From a virus: a stretch of 39,740 nucleotides of DNA. The notes beneath the pieces were generated by a model. It worked only from the letters and a program-made list of their open reading frames with translations. It was not told where the DNA came from and did not search any database. The stretch is taken from positions 1 to 39,740 of IMG/VR virus record IMGVR_UViG_3300032241_001566, one strand, 5' to 3'. Every line of letters begins with the position of its first letter. Within the stretch, counting starts at the first letter, position 1. Of this stretch, positions 34,801-39,740 are shown piece by piece. Position numbers and translations under genes: made by a program.

Positions 34801-35255
34801 TTGTAAGCATTTTAGATACTGCATCTTATGTTAATAGTAACATAACAATGACAAAAGTTACTACTTTGGGTAGTAATGCAAATGTTAAAATTACCGGTGG
34901 TACCAATGGACAGTTCTTAAGTACTGATGGTACAGGTAATTTAAGTTGGACAACAGGTGGAAGCGGAGGTTCATCTGCATCATTGTATTCAGACGTATTC
35001 ACAGGTACTGGATTACAAACAACATTTGGACCATTAAGTGTAACACCAACAACAGTCAATCAAACATGGATTAATTATAACGGGGTACTACAATTGCGAA
35101 GCTCTTATTCATTGAGTGGCGCCAATATTGTATTCAGTTCACCACCTGCATATGGAGCTTCAATTGAGATTACTACCATATCAGCAGGATCAGTAAATGT
35201 AACAACATCACAGACAGCTAGGGCTATGGTGATGGGATTAATATTCGGAGGATAA
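28809..35255 (+). CDS. Giant fibre protein (2148 residues)
   Basis: The largest gene in the window. Its N-module VFPAPAQIKNLLDPTASTDAATKSYVDN (in two parts, residues 4-32) pairs it with the 615-residue protein. An EDPV-type domain lies at about 155-225. Dozens of units like SQPNITSVGTLTSL and ITSGNANLGNAVNANYFIGNG follow. The EDPLLYLSASTPYPYSY domain (about 738-800) is shared with the 615-residue protein. Four exact-period 76-residue repeats lie at about 1338-1627. A domain FTGTG-QTTFGPLSVTP-NYNGV-QLRS-YSLSGANIVF appears twice, near 1717 and 2060, and is known from other phage fibres. It ends AMVMGLIFGG. It is likely a very long fibre or whisker shaft. The gene is coupled to the upstream gene by a one-base gap. 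Confidence 0.78.
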   Translation: MALVFPAPAQIKNLLDPTASTDAATKSYVDNVTSGSASANFTANNVTANSITINSNIIANTATISNLGNVVVANYFTGSGNNLSNIQASNITGTVANANYAAYAGNITISSQPNITSVGTLITLGVSGDTTLNGNLTVAGTTTYVNTTVTSIEDPVIELGGGPSSAPLTTNDGMDRGTLLHYYTTTPVSAFMGWQNSNSEFVFSSNATILNNVISVNDLGNIRSGNANLGNAVVANYFVGDGSLLTNIYAINANFANYAGNVTVASQPNITSVGTLTKLDVTGNITSGNANLGNAVKANYFVGNAYYLTGVIGNAANANFANYAGNVTLASQPNITSVGTLSGLTATSVVDFTSASNVSLGSNANVHLTGGSSGQYLQTDGTGNLSWSSVVVTTSKISNVNSNVSIPIANGNVTISSNGNANIVVVTDTGVNVAGYLTATANVTANYFIGNGSQLTGIIADSANFANYAGNVTVASQPNITSVGTLTSLKVGNATANTTFGNGTVTAITVTGNFIGDGSNLSALNGANVTGFVPNANVANTALSVSGSDVVGQVQNAIVAGTVYTASQPNIKSVGTLTSFSSNGTINFTNATNVSLGPVGNLHVTGGSSGQYLQTDGTGNLTWASFVVTTTSIISNVNSNVSIPVANGNVTISSNGNANIFTVTGTGANVAGYLDVSGNITASSVINVSNSTQATGTGTGALIVQGGASITKDLYVGGNLYVPNLISTSSTTLTVEDPLLYLSASTPYPYSYDIGFYSHFATSTGASGSNGYQHTGFIRNHSDNSWYLFSNCAVEPTGGTVYLADPNLKLDDVNVGNISAANITAGNANLGNAVTANYFIGSGNNLSNIRGGNVNGQVSNALVAGTVYTASQPNITSVGTLTSLVVTGNITSGNANLGNAVNANYFIGSGNNLSNIQGGNVSGQVGNALVAGTVYTASQPNITSVGTLSSLTVSGLLTATSTGIKVANIEDSTGTIAITTKYSGVAGDVGITGNLSVGTSGTGNVTANYFFGNGYYLTGITTTGFANFANYAGNVTVASQPNITSLGTLTSLVVSGNITSGNANLGNAVNANYISIANNANISGIANITGNVIAGNANLGNAATANYFIGSGNNLSNIQGANVSGVVANATYAVSASSAVTASTVTASAQGNITSVGTLTSLAVTGNITSGNANLGNAVNANYFIGNGSQLTSVIATSANYANYAGNVTVASQPNITSVGTLTSLAVTGNITSGNANLGNAVNANYFIGNGALLTGITTSTSITNGTSNVVVSASSNISMSVSGTSNVVVVTSTGANITGYANVSGNVTAGNANLGNAVSANYFVGNGSLLTGMAAPNAIYNGTSNVYVVNNGNAVANIAGNNTLIITSTGVNVAGYANITGNVIAGNANLGNAVNANYFIGNGSLLTGVGSPNAIYNGTSNVYVVNNGNAVANIGGNNTLVITSTGANVTGYATVSGNITAGNANLGNAVTANYFVGNGAFITGIGAPNAIYYGTSNIYVINNGNAVANIAGNNTLVITSTGVNVAGYANVSGNITAGNANLGNAVTANYFVGNGAFITGIGAPNAIYNGTSNIYVINNGNAVANIGGNNTMVLTTLGANISGYANVTGNVSANFFIGNGSLLSGISTSTSLVNGNSNIVVDSNSFIQFSANGVSNVLTLSGTFANVLTNLNVGGVSNLGNIGNVKITGGSANYVMITNGAGGLTWGPASAIYSDTFTGTGAQTTFGPLSVTPTALNQTIVNYNGVIQLRSAYSLSGANIVFTSPPAYGALIEVTTVGVTAVVGTTGGSGPTSYVQNGNSNVVVNTNSSVVISTNGVYDIVSFLDTGSYFNTAVTFNSTTNLGPPSNITISGGSAGYVLSTDGTGNLSWVAQSGGSGGGGGSGTGYSLANGTSNLFITNNSTINMSANGVANIVSFLDTGSFINSSITLTSVTNLGQVGNVKIQGGTSGYYLQTDGAGNLSWSAVTATGYNISNGNSNVTVTGNSAVNISANGVANVVSILDTASYVNSNITMTKVTTLGSNANVKITGGTNGQFLSTDGTGNLSWTTGGSGGSSASLYSDVFTGTGLQTTFGPLSVTPTTVNQTWINYNGVLQLRSSYSLSGANIVFSSPPAYGASIEITTISAGSVNVTTSQTARAMVMGLIFGG
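32274..32580 (+). repeat. 189-bp-period direct repeat in the giant fibre gene
   Basis: About 115 bases beginning GTTGGTACATTAACTAGTTT at 32274 recur at 32463 with very few differences. They encode SVGTLTSLAVTGNITSGNA and the following LGNAVNANYFIGNG. Near-identity at the DNA level suggests recent duplication or conversion. Confidence 0.75.
32815..33690 (+). repeat. Four tandem repeats with exact 228-bp period
   Basis: ATGCAAT of each unit starts at 32821, 33049, 33277 and 33505, so the period is exactly 228 bp (76 residues). Each unit encodes PNAIY-GTSN(V/I)YV(V/I)NNGNAVANI followed by GYA and then an ANLGNAV-ANYF stretch. The last copy drops part of its end. Confidence 0.88.
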
Positions 35256-35256
35256 A

Positions 35257-35613
35257 ATGTCGGCACCAAATTTATTAGTAACAGCAAACTGTTACGGGAA
35301 CACAACATTAGCAAGTTTAACAACTGTTACTGCTAACGTACTTACAAATACATCAAGTAGTAATTCAGTAATAAAACTCAATACAGTTGTATTGGCAAAC
35401 TATAGCGGTAGTGCAGTTACTGCAAACGTATTGATGAATCGCAGTAGTACTGCATACTATATAGGTGGCACAGTTTCTATACCAGCTAACTCAACATTGG
35501 TTTTGTTAGCAAAAGATACTGTCACATATATGATTGAGGGTGATGTATTACAAGCAAATGTATCAGCAAATACAGCAGTAAGTTTAATGTGTTCATATGA
35601 AACATTGAGTTGA
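35257..35613 (+). CDS. Small virion structural protein (118 residues)
   Basis: Begins one base after the giant fibre stop; GGAGG within that gene's last codons is the ribosome site. It is a single compact beta domain: TANCYGNTTLASL, VIKLNTVVLANYSGSAVTANVLMNRSSTAYYIGGTVSIPANSTLVLLAKDT (in pieces) and YMIEGDVLQANVSANTAVSLMCSYETLS. This 'ANYSGSAVTANVLMNR ... GDVLQANVSAN' pattern is familiar from small structural proteins of T4-like aquatic phages that sit beside fibres. Role unknown, perhaps a fibre connector or cap. Confidence 0.7.
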   Translation: MSAPNLLVTANCYGNTTLASLTTVTANVLTNTSSSNSVIKLNTVVLANYSGSAVTANVLMNRSSTAYYIGGTVSIPANSTLVLLAKDTVTYMIEGDVLQANVSANTAVSLMCSYETLS

Positions 35614-35617
35614 TAAA

Positions 35618-36352
35618 ATGCGCACACACAGGAATTCTGGTGTCATTGGTAAAGTTGTAAGTTCTACTACACCATCAGTTGCATCACTTGATGAACGAAG
35701 AGTTGCATCTCCTTTTATTATAGCTACAGGAGGTACGATCTCTTGTGCTAGTTGTTACCGTTACCATACATTTACAGCAAATGGAACTTTTGCTGTAACC
35801 GGAGGTGGATCAGAAACAGTATGCTATGTTGTAGTGGGTGGCGGTGGAGCAGGTGGAGCAGGTGGACGTTCAGGTTGTTTTTTCTTTACAGGTGGTCAAG
35901 GTGGCTCAGGTGGTGTTGTTGCAGCATCAAATGTAACCTTAGCCAGTTCTTGTCTTCCGGTAGTAGTTGGTTCTGGTAATACTACACCCGGCTCAAATGG
36001 TTCAAACTCTACATTTAATGGAAAAATAGCATACGGTGGAGGTGCAGGATCTACATGGAATGGTGGCTCAGTTTTACCTGGTCAAAATGGTGGCTCAGGT
36101 GGCGCTGCTGGACACGCGGATAATTATGGTTGTGGTTCACAACATTATGTCTATAGTAGCCCTGGCTCAGCTATACAACCTTCAAGTGCTTCAGGTGGTT
36201 ACGGTGGTAACGGTAGTTCTTGTTCTGGCAATGGTGGTAAAGCTAACTATACTTGGGTTAATGGAGTAGTTTACGGCGGAAGCAGTGGTTATGGAGCAGC
36301 CGGCGCCTCAGGAGTAGTTATTATCAGATATAAGTATTCTAAATTAGTTTAA
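35618..36352 (+). CDS. Glycine-rich, cysteine-containing tip adhesin (244 residues)
   Basis: N-terminus RTHRNSGVIGKVVSSTTPSVASLDE (residues 2-26) resembles that of the last gene in the window. Then comes CASCYRYHTFTANGTFAV (about 44-61), a strand-rich lead-in, and a glycine-rich domain from 75 to 235 with runs such as GGGGAGGAGG and GGNGSSCSGNGG and many cysteines, ending GVVIIRYKY. Glycine-rich beta-sandwich/PG-II tips are used for receptor recognition in T-even gp38-type adhesins and other phages, so host binding is the best guess. Its stop codon directly abuts the stop of the convergent minus-strand gene. Last gene of the rightward array. Confidence 0.75.
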   Translation: MRTHRNSGVIGKVVSSTTPSVASLDERRVASPFIIATGGTISCASCYRYHTFTANGTFAVTGGGSETVCYVVVGGGGAGGAGGRSGCFFFTGGQGGSGGVVAASNVTLASSCLPVVVGSGNTTPGSNGSNSTFNGKIAYGGGAGSTWNGGSVLPGQNGGSGGAAGHADNYGCGSQHYVYSSPGSAIQPSSASGGYGGNGSSCSGNGGKANYTWVNGVVYGGSSGYGAAGASGVVIIRYKYSKLV

Positions 36353-36601
36353 TTATTCTTTAGATGAATTGATAATAGCAGTAGAAGTTTCACGATCTAT
36401 AGTCATGTAACCCTCACAACTAAAGTTCCAATCGTCATTGCCCATACCATCACCGGTAGTTTCATCATATGTTGGTACATTGACTTTGAAGTGCTTAAAC
36501 AAATATTCTTTGCCATTTTCAAATACACGCCAAACATGATCCTTAGTTCCTCGCCCCGGTTGGCCTCTAGTTTTATTAAAGCGAATGTGATATTTGTTCA
36601 T
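36353..36601 (-). CDS. Conserved small phage protein of unknown function (82 residues)
   Basis: Contains RFNKTRGQPGRGTKDHVWRVF (two parts, residues 7-27) and WNFSCEGYMTIDRETSTAII. I recall similar short proteins in cyanophage-type T4-like genomes, without known role. It overlaps the end of the oxygenase gene by ATGA, so it is almost certainly translated from the same message. Its TAA abuts the stop of the convergent adhesin gene with no intergenic base. Confidence 0.7.
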   Translation of the reverse strand: MNKYHIRFNKTRGQPGRGTKDHVWRVFENGKEYLFKHFKVNVPTYDETTGDGMGNDDWNFSCEGYMTIDRETSTAIINSSKE

Positions 36602-37344
36602 ATGATTTCCGGTTGATTGTTGTTAACAACATTATTTGTTACACCTAAATTTGCTGGATCGATCATATCTACATTAAGTGTAAAGTGAATAAGTCTTATA
36701 GGACTTTTGCTATGATTTCGTCCAATACTATGGGGAGTCCATGCATTAATTAAAAACATGTCTCCGGGATTTGGTACAAAATTAACTGCATCACTAGCAT
36801 AAGTTGCATTTGTTATATTGGCTTCTGGTAAATTGATTTGCTTTTTGCTAGGTCTAGGATCGTGAAACACGACTCTAGAGGAATCTTTTGGTACATCTAA
36901 AAAATAAAACCCTACAAGTTGTGCACCAAATCCATGTATATGTTCTTCATGTGCACTATGTTGAAAATGTTCCTGTACCCACATGCTACTAAAATATACT
37001 CTTTTATTGTTCATATCATAGCCTTGATCACGTAACGTATTGAATGAAATATCAGCAATATATTGTGCTAGTAGTCCAATTTCCGGCTCTGTTGAAATAT
37101 CATGTGTTTGATATAAGGGAAAAATGGGATTCATTTTAGGGTTTTCTTTTTTGAATTTAGTCAATGCTTTGTTTGCGCATTTTCTAGCATCATTTAAAAA
37201 ACTTGGCATTTCTATTTTATATACAGATGTTACAAAGTAATCAAATCTATTTCCAACTAATTCAATAGGATCAGGGGTATTACTAGATTCAACTATTTCT
37301 GGGGTATTGTCTACAATTACAGGATTTTTTGTGGATTTTTTCAT
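36598..37344 (-). CDS. Putative 2OG-Fe(II) oxygenase (2OG-FeII_Oxy_5-like)
   Basis: A 248-residue protein. An N-terminal 20-30 residue polar stretch is followed by a domain with SSMWVQEHFQHSAHEEHIHG, in which His135 and His137 stand where this family has its first metal ligands. GFYFLDVP, VVFHDPRP (about 158-165), PNPGDMFLINAWTPHSIGRN with distal His205, and Arg217 in RLIHFTLN follow. This order matches the '2OG-FeII_Oxy_5' group common in cyanophages. Substrate unknown. It lacks a Shine-Dalgarno; AATAAATA ends 5 bases before the ATG. It is followed by the small conserved gene with a 4-base overlap. Together they form a leftward cassette between two rightward adhesin genes. Confidence 0.8.
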   Translation of the reverse strand: MKKSTKNPVIVDNTPEIVESSNTPDPIELVGNRFDYFVTSVYKIEMPSFLNDARKCANKALTKFKKENPKMNPIFPLYQTHDISTEPEIGLLAQYIADISFNTLRDQGYDMNNKRVYFSSMWVQEHFQHSAHEEHIHGFGAQLVGFYFLDVPKDSSRVVFHDPRPSKKQINLPEANITNATYASDAVNFVPNPGDMFLINAWTPHSIGRNHSKSPIRLIHFTLNVDMIDPANLGVTNNVVNNNQPEII

Positions 37345-37349
37345 ATATC

Positions 37350-37357
37350 TATTTATT
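37350..37357 (-). promoter_or_regulatory. Late-promoter octamer AATAAATA for the minus-strand oxygenase cassette
   Basis: On the minus strand the octamer ends 5 bases before the oxygenase ATG (37344), placing a T4-like start point on or next to that A. Confidence 0.55.
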
Positions 37358-37380
37358 TTGACCTACTGTGCCCAAAAAAA

Positions 37381-37388
37381 GATAAATA
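37381..37388 (+). promoter_or_regulatory. Late promoter GATAAATA for the terminal adhesin gene
   Basis: It lies 22 bases before the ATG at 37411, on the opposite strand from the oxygenase promoter, so the 66-base gap holds two divergent late elements. No Shine-Dalgarno is visible. Confidence 0.6.
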
Positions 37389-37410
37389 TGTGTATAGTTA
37401 CTATTTAAAT

Positions 37411-39740
37411 ATGAAATCAAGAATTAATAACGGTATTATTGGTGTCACCATTAGTTCGATAAATCCGGGCGGTGTTTATAGTGAAGATACTCAATACCTA
37501 GCAGAATTATCAGGAACATGGCCTAATGTTGCATCAGTTGCAACACCTACCATAGTTTCTATTGTATATGCAAATTCAACAACATCTGCAAACCCTGCAG
37601 GCGGTGAAACTATAACATTAAATGGATATAACTTTTTAAGTACTAGCACAATAACGGTAAATGGTGTAAGTGTAACAAAAACTTATGTAAGTGCAAATCA
37701 ACTGACATTTGTAACAAATTCAATGGTTAGTGAAGGTAATTATGTATTGGTTGTAAACAACCCCTCTACGTCATTATCAACAACATCTACAATCTCATTT
37801 ACCAAACCACCAATCTTTACAACACCTGCAGGAAGCTTAGGTACATTCACACCCGGGGCAACAGTATCAATTCCCATTAGTGTGTATGTTAGTCCAACAG
37901 AAACAGCAACAGTTACATTTGCATCCGGTACATTACCGAGTGGTATGTCATTTAATACCTATACCAATCTTATAACAGGAACCGCGCCCATATTAACATC
38001 TGTTACTTCACCCGTGGTATATACCTTTGCATTGACAGTAACCAACACTTATAACCAAACTACAACGCAAACATTTACTATATCTATAATAGCTGCTTAT
38101 CAGCCAGCGGCTCCTTCAGGTGGTACTCCATCTAGTGACAGTAATTATAACTATATGACTTTTACTAGTAGTGGAACACTTAGTATAACGCAATCATATA
38201 TAGGCGTAAAATTTAATTACATACTTATAGGTCAGGGTGGTTCAGGTGGCGGAGGAGCATGTTGTTATCATAACGATTTTGCTGGTGGAGGTGGTGCTGG
38301 TGGAGTAGTAGTAAGATCATGTCAAACGTTAACAGGTAGTTATACCGTTACAATATCTGGTAACACAACTGCATTTGGATTAACTGCATTGCAAGGTGGT
38401 CAAGGTGGCTCTGCAGGTAGTCCAGGTGGTTCAGGTGGTTCAGGTGGCGGTGGCGGTGGATACACTAGTGGTACTGCCTCGGGTGGTTGTGCTTTGCAAC
38501 CAAGCAGCTCTTCAGGTGGATATGGTGCCTCAGGTGGATATGGTGGAGGTGGTGCTGGTGGTGGCGCCAGCTATACTTGGATAGATGGTAAAGTATATGC
38601 TCAGGGTGGTGCTGGTGGGGGTAGAGGAGGTGTTGCAACCACTCCCAGTGGTTACGGTTCAGGTGGCGGAGGCGGAAGAAGTGGCAATGGTTATGCAGGC
38701 GCCGCAGGAAATCCAGGTGCATTGATTTTAGCTTGGCCATTGACAACTGGCGTTTCGACACCAAGCTCTGGCACTATCATTTGGATTAACCCAACCAATA
38801 ACTCAAGCTTCACTTATTATCAATATTTTGCAATCACTAATGTACAATTGAATGCGTATACTTATTATGGTGATACTCAGACATATACTGCAAGTGGATT
38901 ACCTACGGGATTATCATTGTCATCCTCTGGGTTATTATCCGGTACTCCTACGGCGTCGGGGACGTATACAACTACATTTACTGTTACATCAAGTTATAAT
39001 AGTGTAGCAAGTTCTATTACAGTTACATATACAATAATTGCAGAATTTGTATGGGTAACCCCAACTAGTGGCTCTACTATATCAAACTTTGCACAGGCTG
39101 TATCTACAAACACATACACATTATCTGGTACTCCTGCTCAATTAGGTGACGCCACATACACTTATAGTTCTAGTAATTTACCTGCAGGACTAAGTATTTC
39201 TGGTAATCAAATTGTAGGTACACCAACAAATCACGGGACAACAAATAATGTAGTAATAACTGCTACATCAACTCTTACATCAGGTACAACTAGTGTTACT
39301 TTTAATATGGCAGTTGCTAATTCCCCAGTCGTTAGTGCAACGGGTGGGTGTGTATCTACGTGCGGAAATTACAAAATTCATACATTTACTTCGGGTGGAA
39401 CTTTCTCTGTAGGGCTTGGTGGTACAGTTCAATATGTGCTTGTTGGTGGAGGTGGCAATGGAGCCGGCGGATCAGGAAACGGTAACTGTAATGGTGGCGG
39501 AGGTGGAGCCGGCGGATACCTTGCAGGATGTTTTACTGTAAATTGTAGTCAAACATATACTATTGGAATTGGTGCAGGTGGTGGAGCTGGTGGATCAAAC
39601 ACTACTGCTTTTTGTTTAACCGCGTATGGCGGTGGTGCAGGTGGTGGTACAGCCGGCAATGGCGCCAGTGGTGGAGGAGGTGGCTCCGGATACACTGGAC
39701 ATGGCGGTGGCCTAGCTATATATGGATCCCAAGGACATAA
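37411..39740 (+). CDS. Large modular glycine-rich adhesin, 3'-truncated by the window
   Basis: I translated this frame from ATG 37411 to the last base and found no stop: 776 codons, continuing beyond the window. Start KSRINNGIIGVTISSINPGG resembles the 244-residue adhesin. Residues about 43-130 (PTIVSIVYANST, GGETITLNGYNF) look like an IPT/TIG Ig-like domain. About 150-226, 487-543 and 565-633 look like putative-Ig (He_PIG) domains, each with LP-G(L/M)S and then a GTP or GTA turn. Two glycine-rich, Cys-containing domains lie at about 271-437 and 647 to the end, the second introduced by CVSTCGNYKIHTFTSGGTFSV. This is a receptor-binding architecture; an unidentified host surface ligand is likely. 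Confidence 0.82.
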   Translation, partial: MKSRINNGIIGVTISSINPGGVYSEDTQYLAELSGTWPNVASVATPTIVSIVYANSTTSANPAGGETITLNGYNFLSTSTITVNGVSVTKTYVSANQLTFVTNSMVSEGNYVLVVNNPSTSLSTTSTISFTKPPIFTTPAGSLGTFTPGATVSIPISVYVSPTETATVTFASGTLPSGMSFNTYTNLITGTAPILTSVTSPVVYTFALTVTNTYNQTTTQTFTISIIAAYQPAAPSGGTPSSDSNYNYMTFTSSGTLSITQSYIGVKFNYILIGQGGSGGGGACCYHNDFAGGGGAGGVVVRSCQTLTGSYTVTISGNTTAFGLTALQGGQGGSAGSPGGSGGSGGGGGGYTSGTASGGCALQPSSSSGGYGASGGYGGGGAGGGASYTWIDGKVYAQGGAGGGRGGVATTPSGYGSGGGGGRSGNGYAGAAGNPGALILAWPLTTGVSTPSSGTIIWINPTNNSSFTYYQYFAITNVQLNAYTYYGDTQTYTASGLPTGLSLSSSGLLSGTPTASGTYTTTFTVTSSYNSVASSITVTYTIIAEFVWVTPTSGSTISNFAQAVSTNTYTLSGTPAQLGDATYTYSSSNLPAGLSISGNQIVGTPTNHGTTNNVVITATSTLTSGTTSVTFNMAVANSPVVSATGGCVSTCGNYKIHTFTSGGTFSVGLGGTVQYVLVGGGGNGAGGSGNGNCNGGGGGAGGYLAGCFTVNCSQTYTIGIGAGGGAGGSNTTAFCLTAYGGGAGGGTAGNGASGGGGGSGYTGHGGGLAIYGSQGH

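Noticed and set aside
28809-35255. CRISPR array or other spaced repeats
   Set aside because: The repeats are coding, in frame, of variable identity and without unique spacers.
35752-36269. Trp/Ser-rich and Val-rich ORFs within the 244-residue adhesin
   Set aside because: They are out-of-frame readings of the glycine codons of the real gene.
38396-38764. Short plus- and minus-strand ORFs (62 and 99 codons) in the terminal adhesin
   Set aside because: They are out-of-frame readings of GGT/GGA-rich DNA inside the adhesin frame, giving Val/Gln- or His-rich low-complexity products.
35618-39740. Diversity-generating retroelement acting on the adhesins
   Set aside because: I see no reverse transcriptase, template repeat or accessory gene in the window, and the glycine-rich repeats are not arranged as a template/variable pair.

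Overview
The window is part of a T4-like myovirus genome. It is AT-rich and has no bacterial genes. It carries the conserved T4-type head block in T4 order: portal gp20, prohead core proteins, prohead protease gp21, scaffold gp22 and major capsid protein gp23. A gp46 recombination-nuclease subunit and a gp26-family tail/baseplate protein lie to the left. Octamers matching the T4 late promoter (TATAAATA and NATAAATA) sit in front of many genes. Two 2OG-Fe(II) oxygenases and very large repetitive fibre genes are typical of aquatic T4-like phages, so a marine or freshwater host is likely. The host cannot be named from this window.

Layout. 1-1935: the 3' part of gp46 and a small Hjc/RecU-like PD-(D/E)xK nuclease, a recombination block. 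1936-2441: about 500 bases without a gene, richer in GC than its surroundings and full of inverted repeats. 2442-3493 (minus): gp26-family protein whose end carries a textbook -1 frameshift signal leading into a 76-codon extension. 3564-6095: tape-measure-like protein with an M15-type peptidase domain, divergent from gp26. 6113-12131: head morphogenesis. 12243-12818: a 2OG-Fe(II) oxygenase isolated between two near-identical terminators. 12934-36352: about 23 kb of co-directional appendage genes built from shared N-terminal, beta-repeat and C-terminal modules, ending with a glycine-rich adhesin. 36353-37344 (minus): a second 2OG-Fe(II) oxygenase and a small conserved protein. 37411-39740: a second, larger glycine-rich adhesin that runs off the window.

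How it fits together. The head genes build and mature the procapsid. The gp26/frameshift product and the tape-measure protein probably act together in tail assembly. The fibre array supplies long trimeric or beta-helical appendages and glycine-rich tips that would contact the host. The oxygenases are accessory genes whose substrates cannot be read from the sequence.

The most notable points are the frameshift cassette, the late-promoter octamers placed so close to start codons that transcripts would be leaderless, the structured gene-free region, and the modular duplicated fibre array with an apparent LamG-domain insertion and exact-period tandem repeats.
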